Positions 1 to 5,404 of a DNA stretch of 5,516 nt are shown piece after piece. The first letter of the stretch is position 1, and every line of letters begins with the position of its first letter. This DNA comes from Hyphomonadaceae bacterium (lineage in GTDB: Bacteria; Pseudomonadota; Alphaproteobacteria; Caulobacterales; Aquidulcibacteraceae): positions 1 to 5,516 of the forward strand of contig JALOSP010000113.1 in the NCBI GenBank assembly GCA_025458365.1. The letters run 5' to 3'. Position numbers and translations under genes: made by a program. Below the pieces are notes generated by a model that saw only the letters and a list, made by a program, of their open reading frames with translations, did no database searches and was not told the DNA's origin.

Positions 1-336
1 GCTTTCAGGGTCACCGCTGACCAGCGGGTGCCAGTCAAACAGAGGCCGGCCTTCAGCGATCAGGCGGTAGCCGCAGGTTTTCGGCAGCCACGACAGTTCG
101 CGCACATTGGCGGGGGTCAGTTGCACGCAATCTGGCACCTTGGCCTGCCTGCCCGGATAATCGGTGCAGCGGCAGGACTGACCGTCCAGCAGCTTGCAGC
201 CGATGTTGGTGGCATGGATGTCGCCCGTATCTTCATCTTCGAGCCGGATCACGCAGCATTTCGCGCAGCCGTCGCACAGGGCTTCCCACTGCTGCGGGGT
301 CATGTCTTCCATCGGCGTTTCGCGCCACCACCCCAT
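1..336 (-). CDS. ycgN: YcgN/UPF0260 family cysteine-cluster protein, C-terminus cut by window edge
   Basis: The first 112 codons of a UPF0260 (YcgN) protein are present and the rest lies beyond the left edge; E. coli YcgN is about 150 residues, so roughly a quarter is missing. The family hallmark is visible: an N-terminal cysteine cluster CDGCAKCC (C21, C24, C27, C28), then C47, C55, C57, C70 and C88, with the conserved LEDEDTG stretch (32-38), CRCTDY (55-60), VPDC (67-70) and [11 protein letters not shown] (102-112). Such clusters are thought to bind a metal or Fe-S centre, but the biochemical role of the family is not settled. I chose the ATG at 336 because the WWRE segment after it matches the usual N-terminus. 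M12 (ATG at 303) has a better GGAAG upstream and is a possible alternative. The ATG overlaps the stop of the upstream methyltransferase by one base (TGATG), which suggests translational coupling in one operon. The family call is secure; the function is not. Confidence 0.93.
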   Translation of the reverse strand, partial: MGWWRETPMEDMTPQQWEALCDGCAKCCVIRLEDEDTGDIHATNIGCKLLDGQSCRCTDYPGRQAKVPDCVQLTPANVRELSWLPKTCGYRLIAEGRPLFDWHPLVSGDPES

Positions 337-1718
337 CAGCCGCCCCCGGCCTTGCGCTTTGACTGTCCTGGACGGCGGATGGATGGCAAAGCCTTCACTG
401 CCCCCGCAAGCTGCCTGCCTGAAGCCCGGTCCGGGCCGTCAAAACAGGCCACCAGTTCAACATGGGCAGACCAGCGGAACTGGTCGAACGCCTGCACCGA
501 AGCAAGCTTGTAGCCTGCAGCCACCAGCACCGCCGCGTCGCGGGCGAAGCTGACTGGATCGCACGACACATAGACGATCCGGCGCAAAGGTGTGCGGGCC
601 AATTGGGCGGCTTGGGCTGCAGCACCGCTGCGGGGCGGGTCGAGCACGACGAGGTCGAACCCTTCCAGTTCAGCAGGCGCGACCGGTGCAGCGTCAAGAT
701 CGCGAACGACAGCCTTGAGGACATGGCCGCCGCCGGTATGCGCGGCCGCCTGGCGCAAGCTGTCGACTGCTGCGGCATTGGTCTCCCACGCCACCACTGG
801 TGCCAATTGGCGCAGCGGCAGGGAAAATGTCCCCATGCCACTGAACAGGTCGCCGATCCGCCGCGCGCCCTTGGCCAGCGCCAGGACTGCGCCGACGAGT
901 GCATCCTCCCCGGCTTGCGTGGCCTGCAGGAACCCGTCTGGCGGCACTGTGACCGGAACGCCGCCCATCGCGACAGCTGGCACCCGCACGGTGATCGCGC
1001 TCAAGCCATCCAATGACAGCCTCGCAATCCCGGCTTCATTCACCAGTCTGGCAAGCTTGCGCGGTTCCGGGTCGATCAGCGGTCGGGCAGCATCGCTGGC
1101 CGTGACATTCACATCAAGACCTGCCGTCGTCAGCGTGACGGCCAGATCGATGCCCCGCCCATCCGGGGCCAGGCCGCGTACCAGCCCGCGCAAGGCAGGC
1201 AAAGCCTCTACCAAAGCCGGGTCCAGCACCGGGCACATGGTCATGTTTGTGATCGCACTGGTGCGGGCGGCCATGAAGCCCAGCTCGACTGCACCGTCGC
1301 GGACCCGACCATGCAGGGTCGCACGCCGCCGCCCCTGCCCCCATGCCGGGGTGGCAGAGCCGCAGACGACCGGTGGCGCCCCGGCAAAGGCACGCGACAG
1401 GGCCGCATCAACCAGCCCGCCTTTCCACGCGAGATAAGGCCCCTGCGCCCAGTGTTGCAACGCACAGCCGCCACAGCTGCCGAAGTGGATGCAGGCCGGG
1501 GCGATCCTGTCTGGCGACGGCGTGACAACATGGTCGAGCAGCAAGCGCGACCGGCGCGCCGGATCGGGCCGTACCGCAACGGTTTCGCCCGGCAAGACCC
1601 CGGCCACATGGGAGATCCCGTCATCGGTCGCGATGATCCCATCACCACGCGCGCCTGTGGCATCGACGGTGACAAGGCGGGGCGGGGGAAGCTGACTGGA
1701 AGGCATCGCGGCGGTCAT
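336..1718 (-). CDS. rlmD: RlmD-type 23S rRNA (uracil-5)-methyltransferase (TrmA/RlmC/RlmD family)
   Basis: A 460-residue cytoplasmic enzyme predicted to transfer a methyl group from SAM to C5 of a uridine in 23S rRNA. A TRAM-like RNA-binding domain lies at about 11-66 (GDGI, then VLPGETV at 41-47). The [4Fe-4S] ligands are C76, C82 and C85 in a C-x5-CGGC motif, plus C162. The Rossmann methyltransferase core has FLQ (263-265), the SAM loop DLFSGMG (290-296), E312, the DPPR motif (360-363), the nucleophile C386 in YVSCDP and the general base E421 in HVELV. TRAM plus Fe-S cysteines favours RlmD over TrmA (no Fe-S) or RlmC (no TRAM). The exact target base is not proven, and alphaproteobacterial members are often named only as class I SAM-dependent RNA methyltransferases. 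The frame stays open upstream to a TTG at 1820, but that extension resembles no family N-terminus. ATG 1718 gives the usual length, although no clear Shine-Dalgarno precedes it; ATG 1706 and ATG 1754 are alternatives. Confidence 0.93.
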   Translation of the reverse strand: MTAAMPSSQLPPPRLVTVDATGARGDGIIATDDGISHVAGVLPGETVAVRPDPARRSRLLLDHVVTPSPDRIAPACIHFGSCGGCALQHWAQGPYLAWKGGLVDAALSRAFAGAPPVVCGSATPAWGQGRRRATLHGRVRDGAVELGFMAARTSAITNMTMCPVLDPALVEALPALRGLVRGLAPDGRGIDLAVTLTTAGLDVNVTASDAARPLIDPEPRKLARLVNEAGIARLSLDGLSAITVRVPAVAMGGVPVTVPPDGFLQATQAGEDALVGAVLALAKGARRIGDLFSGMGTFSLPLRQLAPVVAWETNAAAVDSLRQAAAHTGGGHVLKAVVRDLDAAPVAPAELEGFDLVVLDPPRSGAAAQAAQLARTPLRRIVYVSCDPVSFARDAAVLVAAGYKLASVQAFDQFRWSAHVELVACFDGPDRASGRQLAGAVKALPSIRRPGQSKRKAGGG

Positions 1719-1844
1719 GTCCGGTTCAGCATGGCGATGGCAAGCTGTTTTCATCACAAGGCCGCAGGTCAGCTGCTTTGGACAGGATCGCTCAACCGCA
1801 CAGGCCGAAGCCCGTGCCAATCCGTCAGCCAGGAGGACACCACC
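1719..1844. promoter_or_regulatory. Divergent intergenic region between the methyltransferase operon and glycine-zipper gene
   Basis: This 126-base spacer must carry the promoters for both the minus-strand methyltransferase/YcgN pair and the plus-strand exported-protein gene. I saw no convincing -35/-10 pair on either strand and no clear operator palindrome. The only well-defined signal is the Shine-Dalgarno at its right end. The minus-strand frame remains open through most of it, so a longer methyltransferase N-terminus would shrink the spacer. Confidence 0.45.
1831..1837 (+). promoter_or_regulatory. Strong Shine-Dalgarno (AGGAGGA) for the 1845 start
   Basis: AGGAGGA sits 7 bases before ATG 1845 and fixes that start. 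The same reading frame is open far upstream (from about 1311), but that part is antisense to the methyltransferase and is not coding. Confidence 0.85.
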
Positions 1845-2423
1845 ATGAAGTCCATCATCATCTCAGCCGTCATCGTTCTGACCGCAGCAGCCGTCACCCC
1901 GGCTTCCGCCCAGTCCTGGGGCCAGCGCGCCACACCGCAGCCGGGTTCGGTCGAATGCCAGCAACAGGTCAACAACAACCGTCTGGTTGGCGGTCTTGTC
2001 GGTGCAGCGGTTGGCGCCACAGCAGGCCGTTCGGCTGCCGGGCGCGGTGTCCGCAGCGAAGGCGGGCTCCTGGGTGCAGTGGCCGGGGCGGTTGTCGGCT
2101 CGGAATTGGGCCGTCGCAACCCGGCCTGCGCCGACCCGCGCTTCGACCCGACCCGCGGTCGTGACGCCTGGGATTACCGCAACGCGCCGCAGCCGGTGTA
2201 CAACCGTGGCTATCAGGGCGGGTATCAAGGTGGCTACCAGGGCGGCTATCAGGCCCCGTACAACGGCGGTGGCTACTATCAGACCGGCAATGGTCCGGCC
2301 TACAACGCCCAACCGGCCTGTGGTTGGGGCGAAACCCGGGTGCGCGGCAATGATGGGCGCATCCAGACCCGCCAGATCTGGATGTGCGAAGCCGCCGACG
2401 GCAACTGGTATCCGGCCCAGTAA
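1845..2423 (+). CDS. Exported glycine-zipper protein with GGYQ repeats (gene 3)
   Basis: A 192-residue protein with a Sec signal peptide (1-22, cleavage expected after ASA, before Q23). The mature part has four segments: a short linker ending in C38; a glycine-zipper region (about 47-90) with GGLVGAAVG and GAVAGAVVGSELGRR, resembling the 2TM glycine-zipper/17-kDa surface antigen type and able to form a membrane hairpin; a Tyr/Gly/Gln-rich low-complexity region (about 97-158) with GGYQ repeats; and a C-terminal module starting CGWGETR (159-165) with a second Cys at 181. C38 and C95 bracket the zipper. The 1845 start is fixed by AGGAGGA. A perfect hairpin terminator follows 60 bases after the stop, so the gene is probably a single transcription unit. 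It is a paralogue of the gene at 3425 (29 of 58 residues identical, no gaps, by hand). Likely location is the outer membrane or periplasmic face. Exact function is unknown; glycine-zipper proteins are often linked to envelope integrity. No lysine occurs after signal cleavage. Confidence 0.88.
   Translation: MKSIIISAVIVLTAAAVTPASAQSWGQRATPQPGSVECQQQVNNNRLVGGLVGAAVGATAGRSAAGRGVRSEGGLLGAVAGAVVGSELGRRNPACADPRFDPTRGRDAWDYRNAPQPVYNRGYQGGYQGGYQGGYQAPYNGGGYYQTGNGPAYNAQPACGWGETRVRGNDGRIQTRQIWMCEAADGNWYPAQ
2208..2252 (+). repeat. In-frame 12-base tandem repeat encoding GGYQ units
   Basis: Nearly four copies of a 12-base unit encode G-Y-Q-G repeated (residues 122-136 of gene 3). Synonymous differences between copies (TAT/TAC, CAG/CAA, GGC/GGG/GGT) show the peptide repeat is kept although the DNA copies have drifted. 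This suggests selection on the protein rather than recent slippage. Confidence 0.85.
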
Positions 2424-2483
2424 CAGCCCAGTTCAGTGGTCAGCTCCACCCAGGGGGCAACCTGACGGATACACCAGAAAGAC

Positions 2484-2511
2484 AAAAGGCGGGAGCAATG
2501 CCCGCCTTTTT
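2484..2511 (+). terminator. Rho-independent terminator after gene 3
   Basis: A perfect 10-base-pair stem, AAAAGGCGGG (2484-2493) with CCCGCCTTTT (2501-2510), closes a 7-base loop and continues into a T run through 2511. The A run on the 5' side gives U residues on the other strand too, so it could work in both directions. It separates gene 3 from the gene at 2629. Confidence 0.92.
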
Positions 2512-2541
2512 GCTGCGCGCGATTTTCCACTGTCAGGCGTA

Positions 2542-2569
2542 TTCTGATGCAATCCTGGCCGATCATGAT
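2542..2569 (+). promoter_or_regulatory. Weak candidate promoter for the 2629/3425 pair
   Basis: TTCTGA (2542-2547) and CATGAT (2564-2569) are separated by 16 bases and lie about 60 bases before the ATG at 2629, just after the gene 3 terminator. The match to the sigma-70 consensus is poor. The placement argues for a promoter somewhere here more than the motif does. ATCATGAT (2562-2569) is also a short palindrome. Confidence 0.25.
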
Positions 2570-2628
2570 AGGCTGGGAGGGCTCGCAGAAGGCGGCCGGA
2601 TGCAAATCCCAGAACAGGATGAACGATC

Positions 2629-3378
2629 ATGCGCGCGACACCTTACCTGCACGCGGCGGCAGCCATTCTGTGCTGCTCGATCCTGGCCACGCCTGCGGCA
2701 GCACAAACCCGATGCTACCAGATCCAGTGCGCGCCCGTTGCGGTAAGCCCTGCGGTCAACCCGGCATACGGCGTCCCGGGTGGTATTCACAGTTACGCGC
2801 CACCAGCAGGGGCTGGTCGTTCGGCAGCGGACATGGATGAGGAAGGCGCTGCCTGGCAGCGCGCCAATGCACCAGCCGAGCAAGCCAGCCCCGCGGCCCC
2901 GGCAGCCCGCCGCGCTCAACCGGTCCGGCCGAGGGCGGCCGCCCACACCACCCGCCGGGCCAGCAGCATGCGCCGCCCTGGTGCGCGGCGCAGCGCTGTC
3001 GTGCGGGCACAACCGGCACGCAGGCTGGCAGGCCGTCAAGTCCACCGCCCGGCCCATCCGCCTGCCGCGGTGCAGAATTTCAATCCGGTCATCGACCGGG
3101 CAGAACTCTATCGGGCAGGCAGCACGGGCGCCTCGACCCATATCACCCAATGGTCGGGCCGTGGCGAAAGCTGGCACAGCGGTAGCATCACAACCTGGAT
3201 CGGCCCCACGCAATGGAGCTGGCAGGTGGCTCCGATGGCAGGCCCCCAAGGCCCGATCATGGCCAGCCAGATGTGTGGCTGGGGCCAGCAGAGCCTGCCG
3301 GGTGGCGCGGTCCAGCCTGCATTCCTGTGTCATTGCCCGGCTGGCTGGCGCCCGCCCGGTTGGCATGCCCCCAACTGA
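2629..3378 (+). CDS. Exported Arg-rich, Trp-rich protein of unknown function (gene 4)
   Basis: I do not recognise this 249-residue protein. It has a Sec signal peptide (1-25, cleavage expected after PAAA, before Q26); CC at 15-16 lies inside the hydrophobic core and is not a good lipobox. Next come two cysteines (C29, C34), a Pro/Ala/Gly region, and a strongly basic, probably disordered segment with 15 Arg between 94 and 140 and no acidic residue from 85 to 155. The C-terminal half (about 148-249) looks folded and is Trp-rich (W175, 182, 190, 196, 198, 218, 240, 245). It ends in a CGWG motif (216-219) with C234 and C236, like the end of the protein encoded at 1845. It has no lysine at all. 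The ATG at 2629 follows AGGATGA by about 7 bases. The next gene begins 46 bases after the stop without an obvious terminator, so the two are probably co-transcribed. The basic segment could bind an anionic surface polymer such as LPS, but that is a guess. Confidence 0.8.
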   Translation: MRATPYLHAAAAILCCSILATPAAAQTRCYQIQCAPVAVSPAVNPAYGVPGGIHSYAPPAGAGRSAADMDEEGAAWQRANAPAEQASPAAPAARRAQPVRPRAAAHTTRRASSMRRPGARRSAVVRAQPARRLAGRQVHRPAHPPAAVQNFNPVIDRAELYRAGSTGASTHITQWSGRGESWHSGSITTWIGPTQWSWQVAPMAGPQGPIMASQMCGWGQQSLPGGAVQPAFLCHCPAGWRPPGWHAPN

Positions 3379-3424
3379 ACGTCGCCCTCATCTCTCGAAA
3401 TCTTGCGCTGATGGAGCCTTGATC

Positions 3425-4285
3425 ATGCCCACCCGTTTCCCCTTGCAGACCGCACTGACGCTGGCTGCCTGCGCAGCACTCGTGCCCGGCTTGGCGCTGG
3501 CGCAACATCATGGCCACGGCTATCCCGGTGCCCCCTACGGTCATGGAGCCTATGGGGCACCCGAACGCACTGATGCAGAGTGCCGCCAGGACCGGCGCAC
3601 GGCTGGAACGGTCGGCGGCCTTCTGGGGGCTGGTGCCGGTGGTGCTGCCGGGCGTGCATTGGCCGCCACAGGTGTGCGCCCGGAAGGTGTCGTGCTCGGT
3701 GCGGTCGTTGGCGGGTTCGTCGGCAACCGGCTGGGTCGCGAGGCGGTCTATTGCCCACCGGTGGAATACTACACCCAGCCCGAAGGCCGCTCATACGGGG
3801 AAATCTCGCTTGGCAGCCGTGAAGCCGCGCCTGTCATGGCACCTGGCCACGCTGATGGCTACAGCTACTCGGCTCAAGGGGGGGTGGAACCGGCCTATGT
3901 GCCGCCAGCCCCGGTAGCGCCCGCCTACAGCCAGCCTGTCCACGCGCAACCTGCCTATGTGCCACCAACTTACGCGCCGCCAAGCTATGCACTGCCAATC
4001 TACGCGCTGCCGTCCTACGCGCCGCCCGCTCCGATGGTGCAACCCTATCATCAACCTGCCCAGGTGCCGGTTCAGGCCATTGCCACGCCGGGCGGATGGT
4101 ATGCTCCTTCTGCCGCATCCTATTACGGGCGCGAACGCGGCGGACCGGGTGCACCGGTCGTGTCATCCTGGTCCAGTGGCTACAGTCAGACCTCGAGCTA
4201 TTCCTACGGCCCGGTCCTGGTGCCGGCCCCGACAACGCACGGCCCGGCCCAAGCCATGCCCTGTGGGGCGGTCATCTGCCGCTGA
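3425..4285 (+). CDS. Exported glycine-zipper protein with Pro/Tyr-rich tail (gene 5)
   Basis: A 286-residue protein with a Sec signal peptide (1-26, cleavage expected after ALA, before Q27). After a His/Gly/Tyr-rich linker comes a glycine-zipper region (about 61-106; GGLLGAGAGGAAG and GAVVGGFVGNRLG) bracketed by C53 and C110. This core aligns without gaps to the zipper of the 1845 gene. The long tail (about 111-286) is Pro/Tyr/Ala-rich and low in complexity. It includes five AYVPP/SYAPP-type pentads (177-201), a Ser/Tyr-rich stretch (247-261) and a terminal C280-x4-C285. The zipper probably inserts in or packs against the outer membrane while the tail stays extended. The start at ATG 3425 is supported by GGAG (3413-3416) and by the signal peptide. 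The frame is open 645 bases further upstream, but only across gene 4 in another frame. No lysine is present. Function is unknown; an envelope-structural role is inferred. Confidence 0.86.
   Translation: MPTRFPLQTALTLAACAALVPGLALAQHHGHGYPGAPYGHGAYGAPERTDAECRQDRRTAGTVGGLLGAGAGGAAGRALAATGVRPEGVVLGAVVGGFVGNRLGREAVYCPPVEYYTQPEGRSYGEISLGSREAAPVMAPGHADGYSYSAQGGVEPAYVPPAPVAPAYSQPVHAQPAYVPPTYAPPSYALPIYALPSYAPPAPMVQPYHQPAQVPVQAIATPGGWYAPSAASYYGRERGGPGAPVVSSWSSGYSQTSSYSYGPVLVPAPTTHGPAQAMPCGAVICR
3953..4027 (+). repeat. In-frame 15-base repeat encoding xY(V/A)(P/L)P pentads
   Basis: Five consecutive 15-base units encode AYVPP, TYAPP, SYALP, IYALP and SYAPP (residues 177-201 of gene 5). Tyr and the final Pro are invariant and spaced every five residues. 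Similar but less regular AYVPP units occur just upstream, at about residue 157. This gives an extended, polyproline-like Tyr-rich tail. Confidence 0.8.
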
Positions 4286-4559
4286 GAAGACGCCGGTCAC
4301 ACTGTCGCTGAAGTCTGTCACCATGGTCCACCTGTCCTGAAACGGGACAGCCGCACCCTCGCGCCAGGTCCCGATTTCGCCCACAAGACGAAGCCAACGC
4401 GCCAGGTTCGCCTGCCAAGCACCTGATTTCATGGGATTGGCGAGTTTGGGTTGAACCCCTGCGATACCTGCGCGGAGATGGCCCCGGGTTTGCGTTCCTC
4501 CCCGGCGGAGGCGGTGCCAACGATGTCGCATGCCCGCCCGACCTGAGGAGGGACATGCC
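4286..4559 (+). other. Intergenic spacer with a small hairpin, before the repeat-protein gene
   Basis: I found no convincing gene in these 274 bases. A 7-base-pair hairpin (4332-4338 with 4344-4350, one T-G pair, 5-base loop) lies about 45 bases after the gene 5 stop but has no T run, so it is at best a weak or Rho-aided terminator. A second small GC hairpin is CCTCC/GGAGG (4497-4501 with 4507-4511). The promoter of the next gene is probably in here, but I could not pick a credible -35/-10 pair. A TTGAAC at 4451-4456 lacks a partner. Confidence 0.5.
4545..4552 (+). promoter_or_regulatory. Strong Shine-Dalgarno (GAGGAGGG) that fixes the 4560 start
   Basis: GAGGAGGG ends 7 bases before ATG 4560. 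An in-frame ATG 30 bases upstream (4530) would place this site inside the coding region and put charged residues before the signal peptide, so 4560 is preferred. Confidence 0.88.
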
Positions 4560-5342
4560 ATGTCAGTCAAGACCAGCCTTTTTGCCACCATTCTTGCCGC
4601 CACCACCGCGCTTGCCGGTGCCGCATCGGCCCAGGACCATGTCGCCATTGACCAGCGGATGTGGGCCCCGGTGATCTCGACCACGTCCGGCAACGTCTAT
4701 AACGTCTGCTGCTCAGTGCAGCTGACCTCGCTGGCGGGTGCCAACACCGCCCAGGTCGTCTCGCATTCAGCCAACCCCAACGTGAACCTGTTCCAGCTCT
4801 ACAATGGCGTGGCCGCAGCCCACACCAGCGGCAACATCAGCCATGTGCGCGGTGATGTGGCGCTGGGCTCGCAAGCCTATGCCAACAACGCAACCATGAG
4901 CTTCCCGTCGGCCAACACGGTGCGGGTGAATGCCCACCAGATGTCTGGCATCGACCCGGCAGCCTTCACAACCGGCCATGTCAGCAATGTCGGCGGCAGC
5001 GTCGTTGCCACCGCCCAAGCCAACAGCAACATGCTGGCCATTGCCGCACCAACTGCTTCGGCCATGCACCTGAACCTGCGCCAGCAGAACGCCTCGGTGA
5101 CCCAGGCCGCCACTGTCCTGAATGCGGTGAACATCGGCGGTGACGTGTTTGCCTCCTCGGCTGCCACGTCCAATGCGATTGCCCTGCAAGGCGGTGCGCA
5201 CACCACGTTCAACGCCAATATCGGCCAGACCACGACCGCACCTGTCACCGCACTGACCAACATCAATGCGATGAACATCGGTCGCAATGTGGTGGGCTCC
5301 AGCCAGGCGCTGGGCAACGTGTTTCAGATGGGCGGCCACTGA
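4560..5342 (+). CDS. Secreted repeat protein with 48-residue Asn/Gln-ladder repeats (gene 6)
   Basis: A 260-residue protein with a Sec signal peptide (1-24, cleavage expected after ASA, before Q25). From residue 44 to the end it consists of four full repeats and one partial repeat starting at 44, 91, 139, 187 and 235 (spacing 47, 48, 48, 48). Each begins with a G/N-N-x-x-N-V/I-G-G-x-V-like motif. V at +9 and N at +18 (N62, N109, N157, N205, N253) are invariant. In the full repeats, N near +33 and Q near +36 (N124/Q127, N172/Q175, N220/Q223, shifted by one in the first repeat) are also kept. Stacked Asn/Gln ladders of this kind are typical of beta-solenoids and of functional amyloids such as curlin or FapC. 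No specific homology was recognised, and the 48-residue period differs from both. The first repeat has C50-C51 where later ones have Gly-Gly. The protein probably acts outside the cell as a fibre, matrix or adhesin. No lysine remains after signal cleavage. It has its own ribosome binding site and terminator. Confidence 0.85.
   Translation: MSVKTSLFATILAATTALAGAASAQDHVAIDQRMWAPVISTTSGNVYNVCCSVQLTSLAGANTAQVVSHSANPNVNLFQLYNGVAAAHTSGNISHVRGDVALGSQAYANNATMSFPSANTVRVNAHQMSGIDPAAFTTGHVSNVGGSVVATAQANSNMLAIAAPTASAMHLNLRQQNASVTQAATVLNAVNIGGDVFASSAATSNAIALQGGAHTTFNANIGQTTTAPVTALTNINAMNIGRNVVGSSQALGNVFQMGGH
4689..5339 (+). repeat. Four and a half tandem repeats of about 144 bases in gene 6
   Basis: In-frame units begin at 4689, 4830, 4974, 5118 and 5262 (141, 144, 144 and 144 bases; the last is 78 bases). 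The DNA copies are well diverged while the key Asn, Gln, Val and Gly positions are kept, so this is an old duplication under protein-level selection. Confidence 0.85.
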
Positions 5343-5375
5343 GCCAACAAGTCGGCCAGAACGCTCCAGCATGAG

Positions 5376-5404
5376 CCCCGGAGACACCCCCGTCTCCGGG
5401 GTTT
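5376..5404 (+). terminator. Hairpin terminator after the repeat-protein gene
   Basis: A perfect 10-base-pair stem, CCCCGGAGAC (5376-5385) with GTCTCCGGGG (5392-5401), closes a 6-base loop and is followed by TTT (5402-5404). The T run is short, but the stem is very GC-rich and lies 34 bases after the stop codon. Confidence 0.85.

Noticed and set aside
592..1437. Long plus-strand open frame (281 codons) opposite the methyltransferase
   Set aside because: It is antisense to a gene with clear catalytic motifs, has no family features, and is of a length expected by chance in GC-rich coding DNA.
1311..1844. Open upstream extension of the 1845 gene
   Set aside because: It is antisense to the methyltransferase. 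AGGAGGA plus a clean signal peptide fix the start at 1845.
2208..2252. Short tandem repeat as a CRISPR or phase-variation slippage tract
   Set aside because: The units are in frame, only 12 bases, have no spacers, and carry synonymous differences. It is a peptide repeat.
2643..2676. Possible lipoprotein signal (CC at residues 15-16 of the 2629 protein)
   Set aside because: The residues before the cysteines (AIL) do not match a lipobox and the hydrophobic stretch continues past them to a good AAA signal peptidase I site.
2563..3366. Minus-strand open frame (267 codons) opposite the gene at 2629
   Set aside because: It covers a terminator-promoter region and an exported-protein gene, and its product is Arg/Cys-rich with no recognisable domain or signal. 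The plus-strand frame has a ribosome binding site and signal peptide.
2780..3424. Open N-terminal extension of the 3425 gene overlapping the 2629 gene in another frame
   Set aside because: The signal peptide and ribosome binding site place the start at 3425. The extension has no start signal and lacks the composition of a real domain.
4332..4350. Hairpin after gene 5 as a full Rho-independent terminator
   Set aside because: The 7-base-pair stem has no following T run, so it is recorded only as a small hairpin in the spacer.
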